This document shows, piece after piece, positions 43,072-51,256 of a stretch of DNA of 64,000 nt (positions are counted from its first letter, which is position 1; the number at the start of each line of letters is the position of its first letter). Below the pieces are notes generated by a model that made no database searches, was not told the origin of the DNA, and saw only the letters and a list, made by a program, of their open reading frames with translations. The translations under genes were made by a program, and so were the position numbers. Source of the DNA: Dyadobacter diqingensis (lineage in GTDB: Bacteria; Bacteroidota; Bacteroidia; Cytophagales; Spirosomataceae). The stretch lies in NCBI RefSeq assembly GCF_024220585.1, contig NZ_JAMXKF010000011.1, forward strand, positions 171,487 to 235,486. The letters are read 5' to 3'.

Positions 43072-43887
43072 TTATCCATGTGCGGCTGCTGAAACCTCCT
43101 CCCATTCTTTAAAACTTTCCAGCCGTTGCCCGTAAACCTGTTTAATAAAAGGATAAGCAACTTTACCCAAAAGCAAACGTAAAGGAGGGTTTTCTGAGTC
43201 GATTACTTTTAAAACTGCGTCAACTGTGGCCTCCGGCTTGCCGAAAGAATCGGGATCGGCACTTTTTTTGAAGGCTTCTTTTACTTCATTATATTCATCC
43301 ATATGTTCAGTCTGGAATGCCGAAGCTCCTGACCAGTCGGTTGTAAACCCGTTAGGTTCAATCAGCGTAATGTTGATCCCGAAGTCCTTGACTTCTGATG
43401 CAAGCGTTTCACTAAGGCCCTCAACCGCAAATTTGGACGCATTATACAGCCCTAAAACCGGTAAAGTGACCAATCCTAAAATGCTGGAAACCTGAATAAT
43501 ATGGCCACTTTTTTGCTGACGCATAACGGGTAAAACGGCCTGTGATAACCAAAGTAGTCCAAAAAAGTTGGTTTCCATTTGCGCCCTTGCTTCCTCTTCG
43601 GTCGTTTCTTCAACCGTACCGAATAAGCCATAACCTGCGTTATTAATCAACACATCAATACGGCCAAAGTGTTTTACCACTTTATCTATGGCCTCAAAAG
43701 AGGCCTGTCTGTCGTTCACGTCCAGCTTGATCGGCAATACGGCGTCGCCATATTTCGCTACCAGGTCGTCCAGCGTTTTGGTATCTCTTGCAGTAGCCGC
43801 TACTTTATCACCACGTTGTAAAAGGGCCTCTGCCCATAGTTTACCGAAGCCACGTGAAGCACCGGTAATTATTATTGTTTTTGACAT
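43072..43887 (-). CDS. Short-chain dehydrogenase/reductase (classical SDR)
   Basis: 271 residues with all classical motifs: TGASRGFG (8-15), NNAG (82-85), Ser in IIQVSSILG (about 134) and Y148-NAS-K152. The layout, with a long C-terminal EPNGFTTDWSG region, is like Bacteroidota SDRs of unknown substrate. It would reduce or oxidise a carbonyl/alcohol with NAD(P). The AraC regulator follows it on the same strand. Confidence 0.92.
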   Translation of the reverse strand: MSKTIIITGASRGFGKLWAEALLQRGDKVAATARDTKTLDDLVAKYGDAVLPIKLDVNDRQASFEAIDKVVKHFGRIDVLINNAGYGLFGTVEETTEEEARAQMETNFFGLLWLSQAVLPVMRQQKSGHIIQVSSILGLVTLPVLGLYNASKFAVEGLSETLASEVKDFGINITLIEPNGFTTDWSGASAFQTEHMDEYNEVKEAFKKSADPDSFGKPEATVDAVLKVIDSENPPLRLLLGKVAYPFIKQVYGQRLESFKEWEEVSAAAHG

Positions 43888-44031
43888 TATTTTCGTTGTT
43901 TGTTACACAACAAAAGTACTATGTCCGGTGCCTGGCCATTTTATACAAAAGTGGGTATTACTAACACATTTTTACGGTTATCGTTTTCAAGGATCGTGAC
44001 AATCCGGTTACGTTAAATTTTTATATGAATA

Positions 44032-44069
44032 TAAAAAAATGCAGTCCTATCTTCCGATTAGGACTGCAT
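44032..44069 (-). terminator. Rho-independent terminator for the VOC gene
   Basis: Stem ATGCAGTCCTA (44039-44049) with TAGGACTGCAT (44059-44069); on the minus strand it is followed by a run of T (44038 to 44032). It lies 57 bases past the stop of the VOC gene at 44126. Confidence 0.8.
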
Positions 44070-44125
44070 AATAAACGGTTCCGTTTTAAAGCAAATGCCG
44101 ACATGATCAGGATTGCCTGCTGCCG

Positions 44126-44521
44126 TCAGTTTGCATTTACTTTACTTTTAAGCTCGGGACGTTCTTCCTGAATCAGGCTGTTTACCTCGACCATAAACCC
44201 TCCGGGAGCGTTGAAATAAAAAGTGAGTCTTCCAAACTCTTCCCGGATGTCTTCTGGCGCGTATCCGTCGGCGGTTATTCTTTCATGTATTGCGTGGACC
44301 TGTTCTACGGTATCCTGCATAAAGCCAATGTGAAATATCTTTGGATAGATCACATCATCGCTTTTGAAAATTGTAATCAATGACCCATTGTCGTCCAGAA
44401 CAAACGCCATTTTTGAGTTAAATGGAGTTCCGGGAGCGCGTAGCAGGCCGAAATAATTCTCAAACATTTCAACAGTTCCGATAACATCGGTTACCCCAAG
44501 TCCTAAGTGATTCAGTTTCAT
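44126..44521 (-). CDS. VOC (glyoxalase-like) family protein
   Basis: 131 residues, one VOC domain: MKLNHLGLGVTDVIGTVEMFENYFGL at the start with the first metal-ligand His, FHIGFMQDTVEQVHAIHERI in the middle and FYFNAPGGFMVEVNSL at the end. The pattern is like dioxygenase/isomerase-type VOC proteins, substrate unknown. It lies 89 bases downstream of the TetR gene on the same strand and is probably its target, as the TetR operator is far upstream of both. Confidence 0.85.
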   Translation of the reverse strand: MKLNHLGLGVTDVIGTVEMFENYFGLLRAPGTPFNSKMAFVLDDNGSLITIFKSDDVIYPKIFHIGFMQDTVEQVHAIHERITADGYAPEDIREEFGRLTFYFNAPGGFMVEVNSLIQEERPELKSKVNAN

Positions 44522-44610
44522 AAATATTTGTTCTAATGGTTAGAGAATTGATCTTTTGTTTACTGATAAAGAAGATTTGCCAGACACTGCAAGAGGCGCT
44601 TTGGAGGTGA

Positions 44611-45201
44611 TTATTTTTTTAAAGCCTTTAGAATAAGGTCAAATGTTTGCCAGAGAATGATTTCCGTCATTTTGAATGGCGTAGCGCCTGGCCTGCTCCC
44701 TTCATAATGTGCGCGGATCAGCGACTGAAGAGGAGAAAATGCAACAGACCAGTACACTTCCAAAGGCATGGCTTCTACCTCGCCACGGCTGACGGCATTC
44801 TGCATAAAACGATCCAGGATTTTTTGATAATCGTCCTGAAAACCATTGTATACCTGATCCTGATAAGATGAAGACCGGAGTTGATCGAAGAATAACCCCA
44901 GTATCGGGTTCTCCATAAAATAGTCATATCGGTTCTTCCACTGCACGCGAAGCCCTTCTTCAAAACTGGTTTCCGGATCAAACCCCCGAAGTATAACCTG
45001 CCGCATCAGTTCAATTTGCTCCCGGGCAATTTTAATGATCAGGTCGTCCTTGTCTTTATAATAGATGTAAATCGTAGCAATTGAAATCTCGCAGACTTTT
45101 GCGAGTTTATTCACGGTAAAGCTTTCGAAACCGTGGTTGACCAGCTGTTCAATCGTTTTTTGCTTAACCAGTTGCTCCTTTTCTATATTTCTGTGTCTCA
45201 T
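44611..45201 (-). CDS. TetR family transcriptional regulator
   Basis: 196 residues. N-terminal TetR helix-turn-helix at about 10-58 (KQKTIEQLVNHGFESFTVNKLAKVCEISIATIYIYYKDKDDLI, read in pieces). The C-terminal ligand domain is helical (FFDQLRSSSYQDQVYNG). A 20-bp perfect palindrome 23 bases upstream of its start is the obvious operator, so it is likely autoregulated together with the VOC gene that follows. Confidence 0.92.
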   Translation of the reverse strand: MRHRNIEKEQLVKQKTIEQLVNHGFESFTVNKLAKVCEISIATIYIYYKDKDDLIIKIAREQIELMRQVILRGFDPETSFEEGLRVQWKNRYDYFMENPILGLFFDQLRSSSYQDQVYNGFQDDYQKILDRFMQNAVSRGEVEAMPLEVYWSVAFSPLQSLIRAHYEGSRPGATPFKMTEIILWQTFDLILKALKK

Positions 45202-45223
45202 ATATTTAAAATTGTTTTCAAAT

Positions 45224-45243
45224 ATAAGTGATTAATCACTTAT
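45224..45243. promoter_or_regulatory. TetR operator palindrome
   Basis: Perfect 20-bp palindrome ATAAGTGATTAATCACTTAT, 23 bases upstream of the tetR start codon. Length, position and perfect symmetry fit a TetR-type autoregulatory operator. Confidence 0.75.
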
Positions 45244-45553
45244 TAATAAAATTACGGAGAAATTATTTGTTTTCGGGAAGTTGATGCCTGTATGATTTTT
45301 TCAAATTTATACTTTGGAAGACGTTCTGGCAGACTTCTTGCCCACTATTTTTTTCAAACCGATGACGCGTTCGGAGTAGTCTCCAGACTACGCCGAACGC
45401 TACTCCGAACACGGGTATACAGACCAGCAGGAATACGTCAGCGGTAGCATCACTAAATTTTTAAACCGTTAAAAAGCCTGATTAACCAATAATAAGCGTA
45501 TTATTAAAGTTTGATACAGATTAGCGAACAGGATCAGTTATTAATGATAAGGA
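45244..45553. repeat. Spacer with 34-bp palindromic repeat (TCCGAAC family)
   Basis: No gene. GCGTTCGG-a-GTAGTCTCCAGACTAC-g-CCGAACGC (45367-45400) is a palindrome with one mismatched pair, followed by a direct TACTCCGAAC. The core GTAGTCTccAGACTACGCCGAAC recurs at 50037-50059 and, in part, at 51215-51246. The rest is AT-rich and probably carries the promoter of the TPR-AAA+ gene. Confidence 0.7.
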
Positions 45554-46864
45554 ATGGACGAAAATTCGATTAATAGTTTAAAGGCGGCCCTCAGTTTTTC
45601 ACCGGACAATATTCCTCTAAAACAGCATCTTGCTGAAACTTTGCTACACGCGAACCGGCTTGAAGAGGCAGAAAAGGAATATTCAGAGTTATTAAAGTTG
45701 TCAGGCGATACAAAATCTAAATTCGGGCTTGCCAGGATTTTCTTTTTGAAGGCAGAATATTCCAAATGTAATGTCATTCTGGAACATCTTATTGAAGATG
45801 AGCCGCGGAATTTCGATGTATTGGTACTGTATGCGAGGGCACTTTTGAGGGAGAAAAGTATTCATGCTGCCGTGGATATATACCAGAAAGCACTGGCGCT
45901 GAACCCGGGATATCAGGATGAGGAACTTGATAGAGAATTGAGAATAACAGGCATTCATCCGGATGAGGATGTATTTGAAGAGGAAACCGAAGTTGGATTT
46001 ATGCAAAGGCCATCCATTAATTTTAATGATGTGGGCGGCATGGACCAGGTAAAAAAGGAGATTGACCTTAAAATCATCAAGCCTCTTTTACATCAGGATT
46101 TGTATAAGGCATATGGCAAAAAGACGGGCGGCGGCATTTTGTTGTATGGTCCTCCGGGATGTGGAAAAACTTTTATCGCCAAGGCGACAGCAGGTCAGGT
46201 TAACGCACGATTTATCAATGTCGGTCTGAATGATATTCTCGATATGTGGATCGGCAGCAGTGAAAAGAATCTGCACCAAATATTTGAACTAGCCAGACAA
46301 AATACCCCTTGTGTACTGTTTTTTGATGAAATAGATGCGTTGGGAGCGAGCCGCAGCGATATGAAACAATCAAGTGGAAGACATTTGATCAATCAGTTTT
46401 TGCAGGAGCTCGATGGGATCGGAAATAATAATGATGGGATCCTGATCATGGGCGCAACCAATACGCCATGGCACCAGGATCCTGCTTTCCGCAGACCTGG
46501 CCGTTTTGACCGGATTATTTTTGTACCGCCGCCAGACGATGCTGCGCGTGAATCCATTCTTGAGCTGAAACTCAAAAACAAACCTGTTGACGGGATAGAT
46601 TATAAGCAGGTAGCCAAAAAGCTGGAACATTATTCGGGCGCGGATTTGGAAGCGGTGATTGATATTGCAATAGAAGAAAAAATAGAATCCTCGTTTATCG
46701 ATGGTGTACCCAAGCCGCTGAAAACGCAGGATTTACTGAATGCTGGTAAAAAACATAAGGCAAGTACACAGGAGTGGTTCACTACGGCCAAGAACTTTGC
46801 TCTTTTTGCAAATGATTCGGGTTTGTATGATGATATTCTTACGCATTTAAAAATCAAAAAATAA
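45554..46864 (+). CDS. TPR-AAA+ ATPase (VPS4/FtsH-like AAA module)
   Basis: 436 residues. Residues about 5-120 are tetratricopeptide-like helices (LKQHLAETLLHANRLEEAEK, VLYARALLREKSIHAAVDIY). A classic AAA module follows: NFNDVGGMDQVKKEI, Walker A GPPGCGKT (199-206), Walker B VLFFDEID (254-261), sensor-1 ATN (301-303) and arginine fingers in RRPGRFD. The C-terminal helical lid ends near 400. Such ATPases remodel or unfold protein complexes. It shares one base with the next gene (stop TAA and ATG overlap at 46864), so the two are translationally coupled. No signal or membrane segment; cytosolic. Confidence 0.9.
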   Translation: MDENSINSLKAALSFSPDNIPLKQHLAETLLHANRLEEAEKEYSELLKLSGDTKSKFGLARIFFLKAEYSKCNVILEHLIEDEPRNFDVLVLYARALLREKSIHAAVDIYQKALALNPGYQDEELDRELRITGIHPDEDVFEEETEVGFMQRPSINFNDVGGMDQVKKEIDLKIIKPLLHQDLYKAYGKKTGGGILLYGPPGCGKTFIAKATAGQVNARFINVGLNDILDMWIGSSEKNLHQIFELARQNTPCVLFFDEIDALGASRSDMKQSSGRHLINQFLQELDGIGNNNDGILIMGATNTPWHQDPAFRRPGRFDRIIFVPPPDDAARESILELKLKNKPVDGIDYKQVAKKLEHYSGADLEAVIDIAIEEKIESSFIDGVPKPLKTQDLLNAGKKHKASTQEWFTTAKNFALFANDSGLYDDILTHLKIKK

Positions 46865-48117
46865 TGACCGGAATCCTTCTTCAGAGAGCAGAGATATTGA
46901 TTCAGCAGCGCAGATATATTGAAGCAGAAAAAATTTTAAAGGATGTATTAAGCAGCGATCCGGGGGATTTGCATACGCTCGTTTTGCTTGCCGAGACTAG
47001 CATTCATCTTGAACAAACCGAAAAAGCGGAGCGTCTGATTGACACGGCCATCGGCATTGATCCGGGTTCGGGATATCTGTTTTATATGAAGGCGAGGATT
47101 TCTCTCCTGAAAAATGACTATGATGAAGCCGAGGCGAATTTTAAACAGGCGCTTGAACTTGATCCGGCTGAACCAGACTACTACGCATTTTGGGCTTCGA
47201 TAAAATTGCTTCGGAAACAATATGAAAATGCTCTGGAGCTGGCGGATCAGGCACTGGAAATTGATCCTGAAAACATATTGGCGCTGAATACAAGGAGCAC
47301 CGCTTTGTTAAAGCTGAATAATCATGAGGAGTCGTTTCAAACCATTGAAGGGGCACTGAGGGAAGATCCCAATAACGCTTATACGCATGCAAATTATGGA
47401 TGGAACCTTTTAGAGCGGGGCGACCATAAGAAAGCGCTGGTGCATTTTGGAGAAGCTTTAAAAAATGATCCGGATAACTATCACGCTCAGGGTGGTATGG
47501 TGGAAGCGTTGAAGGCGAACAATCTGGTGTACCGGTTATTTTTGAAGTATGCATTCTGGATCGGGAATTTAACCGCCAATTATCAATGGGGCGTAATCAT
47601 TGGACTCTATGCGGGATCAAAATTATTGAGGGTTATTGCCAACAGCAACGAAAGCCTGCGGCCGTTTCTTAATCCTTTGGTTACATTGTTGGCGATTATT
47701 GCATTTTCAACGTGGATCATTACGCCGGTAAGTAATCTTTTCCTGCGTTTTAACAAATACGGAAAACATCTGCTGGATAAAAAAGAGATTATGAGCTCCA
47801 ATTTTGTTGCGGCAAGTTTCCTGGTGTTTCTGGTTGGGATGGCAGGGTTGTTAGCGAGCGGCGATGATAAATTTATTTCAATAGCGGCTTTCGGATTTGC
47901 CATGATGGTACCTTTCGGGTCCATGTTTTCAAAAACAAAATACAAACATGCGCTGGTTGTTTATACTGCCGTGCTCGGTTTGTTGGGAATTGCTGCGATA
48001 ACCGTGACATTTAGGACGGGTGAGCTTTTCAATGAATTTACAACGCTGTTTGGTTTTGGGTTTATTGCTTTTCAGTTTGTCGCTAACTTTTTGGGAATAA
48101 AGGAGAATAATGTTTAG
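46864..48117 (+). CDS. TPR-repeat membrane protein coupled to the AAA+ ATPase
   Basis: 417 residues. About six TPR units in residues 1-215 (EAEKILKDVLSSDPGDLHTLVLLAE, YYAFWASIKLLRKQYENALELADQALEIDP, in pieces) are followed by a C-terminal membrane domain with five or six hydrophobic segments (WGVIIGLYAGSKLL, PLVTLLAIIAFSTWII, FVAASFLVFLVGMAGLL, ALVVYTAVLGLLGIAAITV, FGFGFIAFQFVANFLG). The TPR part faces the cytosol if the N-terminus does, where it could bind the TPR-AAA+ partner. No named family recognised. Directly followed by repeat array 2. Confidence 0.85.
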   Translation: MTGILLQRAEILIQQRRYIEAEKILKDVLSSDPGDLHTLVLLAETSIHLEQTEKAERLIDTAIGIDPGSGYLFYMKARISLLKNDYDEAEANFKQALELDPAEPDYYAFWASIKLLRKQYENALELADQALEIDPENILALNTRSTALLKLNNHEESFQTIEGALREDPNNAYTHANYGWNLLERGDHKKALVHFGEALKNDPDNYHAQGGMVEALKANNLVYRLFLKYAFWIGNLTANYQWGVIIGLYAGSKLLRVIANSNESLRPFLNPLVTLLAIIAFSTWIITPVSNLFLRFNKYGKHLLDKKEIMSSNFVAASFLVFLVGMAGLLASGDDKFISIAAFGFAMMVPFGSMFSKTKYKHALVVYTAVLGLLGIAAITVTFRTGELFNEFTTLFGFGFIAFQFVANFLGIKENNV

Positions 48118-48198
48118 TGAGGTTTGGGGTTATTGGTCCGGTCGGAGACCGGTGGTGACTATGTCGAACCGGAGAACGGATGTTACGTTTAGGAATAG
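48118..48198. other. Spacer with CCGGTC-GACCGG palindrome before array 2
   Basis: GGTCCGGTCGGAGACCGGTGG near 48136 is a short inverted repeat (CCGGTC...GACCGG). A similar one (CCGGTCCGAGACCGG) lies at 50010-50024 beyond the array, so the array is bracketed by related palindromes. Confidence 0.5.
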
Positions 48199-49960
48199 CA
48201 GATACGAGCCGTTCCGATGGAACGGAAATGGAGAAATTCAACATGTTCGCTACCAACGAAATGTTCCTGTCGAAACAAAACATGTGGATAATCTGATATC
48301 ATCTCTTCGTCGGAACAAAAGGCTTAAATATCTCGATATCATTGTCCCATAGGGACATTTTGTAGGTAGAAAATGGAGCAGAACCATGTGGTTTTCGTTC
48401 CGTAGGAACGTTTCGTGATTTGGCGCATTTTAATTGTTGTTGAGGCTGGGTCATGTTCACATGTTTCCGGGGTTAGGTTTAGCAATAGCAAATACGAGCC
48501 GTTCCGATGGAACGGAAATCGAGCAATCCAACATGCTTTCTACCAACGAAATGTTCCTACCGGAACAAAATATGTGGATAATCTGATATCATCTCTCAGT
48601 CGGAACAAAAACGCTTTAATATCCCGATATCATTGTCCCATAGGGACATTTTGTAGGTAGAAAATGGAGCGGAACCATGTGGTTTTCGTTCCGTAGGAAC
48701 GTTTCGTGATCCGGCACCTTTTAATTGTTGTTGAGGCTGGGTCATGTTCACATGTTTCCGGTGTTAGGTTTAGCAATAGCAAATACGAACCGTTCCGACG
48801 GAACGGAAATCGAGCAATTCAACGTGCTTTCTACCAACGAAATGTTCCTACCAGAACAAAACATGTGGATGTTCTGATGTCGTTGTCCCATGGAGAGATT
48901 TGGTTGGTAGGAAATAGAACGGGGTCGCGTACGCATGTTTTCCGGATTACGTTTAATAATCGCAAATACGAACCGTTCCGATGGAACGGAAATCGAGCAA
49001 TTCAACGTGCTTTCTACCAACGAAATGTTCCTACCGGAACAAAATATGTGGATAATCTGATATCATCTCTCAGTCGGAACAAAAACACTTTAATATCCCG
49101 ATATCATTGTCCCATAGGGACATTTTGTAGGTAGAAAATGGAGCGGAACCATGTGGTTTTCGTTCCGTAGGAACGTTTCGTGATTTGGTGCATTTGAATT
49201 GTTGTTGAGGCGGGTTCATTTTGACATGTTTTCGGAGTTACGTTTAGCAATAGCAAATACGAGCCGTTCTGATGGAACGGAAATGGAGAAATCCAACATG
49301 CTTTCTACCAACGGAATGTTCCTGCCGGAACAAAATATGTGGATAATCTGATATCATCTCTCAGTCGGAACAAAAACACTTAAATATCCCGATATCATTG
49401 TCCCATAGGGACATTTTGTAGGTAGAAAATGGAGCGGAACCATGTGGTTTTCGTTCCGTAGGAACGTTTCGTGATTTGGCGCATTTTAATTGTTGTTGAG
49501 GCTGGGTCATGTTCACATGTCTTTGGGGTTACGTTTAATAATAGCAGATACGAGCCGTTCCGATGGAACGGAAATGGAGAAATCCAACATGTTCGCTACC
49601 AACGAAATGTTCCTGCCGGAACAGAACATGTGGATGTTCTGATGTCGTTGTCCCATGGAGAGATTTGGTTGGTAGGAAATGGAACGGGGTCGTGTGCGCA
49701 TGTTTTCCGGATTACGTTTAATAATAGCAAATACTAGCCGTTCCGATGGAACGGAAATCGAGCAATTCAACTCGCTTGCTACCAACGAAATGTTCCTACC
49801 GGAACAAAATATGTGATGTTCAGATATTATGTCCTTATCGGAACAAAAACATTTAAATATCCTGATATTATTGTCCCATAGGGACATTTTGTAGGTAGAA
49901 AATGCAGCGAAACCATGTGGTTTTCGTTCCGTAGGAACGTTTCGTGATCCGGCACCTTTT
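48199..49960. repeat. Hairpin repeat array 2 with long-long-short higher-order structure
   Basis: The unit start CCGTTCCGATGGAACGG (or close) places GTTCC at 48211, 48501, 48792, 48975, 49266, 49557 and 49740. Spacings are 290, 291, 183, 291, 291, 183, then a final partial unit. Long units carry four hairpins: CCGTTCC-gat-GGAACGG, TGTTCC-tacc-GGAACA, TGTCCC-ata-GGGACA followed by TTTTGTAGGTAGAAAATG, and CGTTCC-gta-GGAACG. Short units replace the middle by TGTCCCATGGAGAGATTTGG and another linker. So a 765-bp long-long-short block is present twice, then one more long unit. The short open frames across it encode the same repeated peptide and are not genes. Confidence 0.92.
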
Positions 49961-50261
49961 AATTATTGTTGGGTATAATGTTTAATGAAGATCTGCGCTA
50001 TAACGAAGTCCGGTCCGAGACCGGTGACGCAACGACGTAGTCTGGAGACTACGCCGAACAGTGAACAGTAACTACGCCGAACAGTGGCTGCACCGAATAA
50101 TGACCGCGCCGAACAATACCGAAAAGCATATCGTTTAACCATTGAATGAAACCCTTAAATAATTAGAATCGGGTCCACCAAAAGTATGGCAATGTTTTAT
50201 TAAGTTTGATAGCTGATGCAATTTTGCAGATACTTCTATTACATTTAATTAGGGGCAACTT
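49961..50261. other. Spacer between array 2 and beta-lactamase, with palindromic repeats
   Basis: CCGGTCCGAGACCGG (50010-50024), then GTAGTCTGGAGACTACGCCGAAC (50037-50059), and further ACTACGCCGAAC, GCACCGAATA and GCGCCGAAC fragments to about 50115, show decayed copies of the CCGAAC palindrome family. Beyond that the sequence is AT-rich with a TAAGTTTG (50201-50208) that could be the -7 element of the beta-lactamase promoter, though no -33 element is clear. Confidence 0.5.
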
Positions 50262-51167
50262 ATGACCAGAGTACTTCGTTCAACCTTTTTTCTTTTTCTA
50301 TTTACCCTTCAACATATTTCAGCTCAAACAACTGGCGCTTTAAAAGAGAAAATTGAACAAATTATTTCGGCAAAAAAGGCTGTTGTCGGCGTTTCAATCG
50401 TTGATGGCAATGAGAAGGAAATTTTATCCATAAACGGCGACAGGCATTTTCCGTTGCAGAGTGTATTTAAGTTTCATATTGCATTGGCAGTCCTATCTCA
50501 AATTGACCAGGGGAAATTTTCACTGGAGCAAAAAATTAAAATTGAAAAGAAAGACCTTCTACCAAATCTTTACAGTCCAATTCGGGACAAATATCCCAAT
50601 GGAACGACATTGCAACTTTCCGAAATTTTGGAGTACACCGTTTCCCAAAGTGACAATGTTGGATGCGACCTGTTGTTAAGACTACTTGGTGGTCCGCACG
50701 TCGTTGACGAATATTTCAGGAAAATCAATATTAAAGACGTTTCGATAAAAATAACCGAAGAAGTACAGCAGGCAAACTGGGATTTACAGTTTGAAAACTG
50801 GACGACACCAAAAGCGGCAAATGAAGTCCTGGTGAAATTTTATCATAACAAGAAAAAGCTACTGTCTCAAAAAAGCCACGACTTTATTTGGGAAACGATG
50901 AAAGGAACCAAAACAGGCAAAGCCCGGCTAAAAGGAGAGCTGCCGGGTAATACGATTGTTGCCCACAAAACCGGCTCGTCGGGAGCAAGTAAGGCAGGTA
51001 TAACAGAAGCAGTAAATGACATCGGCGTAGTGTTTTTGCCAAATGGACAAAAGTATTTTATTAGTGTTTTTGTATCAAAATCGACTGAAAATAGTGATAC
51101 CAACGAAAAAATAATTTCGGATATTTCAAAAGCAGCTTGGGACTATTTCATGAATCGGGTAAAGTAA
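50262..51167 (+). CDS. bla: Class A beta-lactamase
   Basis: 301 residues with a signal peptide (FFLFLFTLQHISAQ). All class A motifs are present: S67-V-F-K70, S130-D-N132, a Glu of the omega loop in TEEVQQANW (about 166-167), and K236-T-G238. The pattern with NW and the spacing resemble the Bacteroidota subclass A2 (CfxA/PER-like) enzymes. It would hydrolyse penicillins or cephalosporins in the periplasm. Local base composition looks lower in GC than its neighbours (two sampled 60-base lines: 32% and 35%). Related palindromic repeats lie on both sides. No mobile-element gene is next to it. Confidence 0.93.
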   Translation: MTRVLRSTFFLFLFTLQHISAQTTGALKEKIEQIISAKKAVVGVSIVDGNEKEILSINGDRHFPLQSVFKFHIALAVLSQIDQGKFSLEQKIKIEKKDLLPNLYSPIRDKYPNGTTLQLSEILEYTVSQSDNVGCDLLLRLLGGPHVVDEYFRKINIKDVSIKITEEVQQANWDLQFENWTTPKAANEVLVKFYHNKKKLLSQKSHDFIWETMKGTKTGKARLKGELPGNTIVAHKTGSSGASKAGITEAVNDIGVVFLPNGQKYFISVFVSKSTENSDTNEKIISDISKAAWDYFMNRVK

Positions 51168-51211
51168 GTTCTTATCTGAATCCTTGGAAGTTGTGATTAA
51201 AACGCTTCATA

Positions 51212-51247
51212 GAGTAGTTCGGCATAGTTTGAGGACTACGCCGAACC
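51212..51247. repeat. CCGAAC palindromic repeat between two convergent genes
   Basis: TTCGGC (51218-51223) ... ACTACGCCGAACC (to 51247) forms an imperfect hairpin with partial match to the 45367 and 50037 repeats. It lies between convergent genes and may act as a terminator of the beta-lactamase transcript, though no T-run is present until past 51250. Confidence 0.55.
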
Positions 51248-51256
51248 ATTCTTTTT

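Noticed and set aside
48110..49887. Open frames of 80-142 codons inside array 2
   Set aside because: Their length comes from the repeat period being a multiple of three in places; the peptides only repeat the hairpin modules and stops appear where the unit length changes.
48199..49960. CRISPR array or integron attC array
   Set aside because: Same reason for CRISPR; no cassette genes or integrase, and hairpins are much shorter than attC sites.
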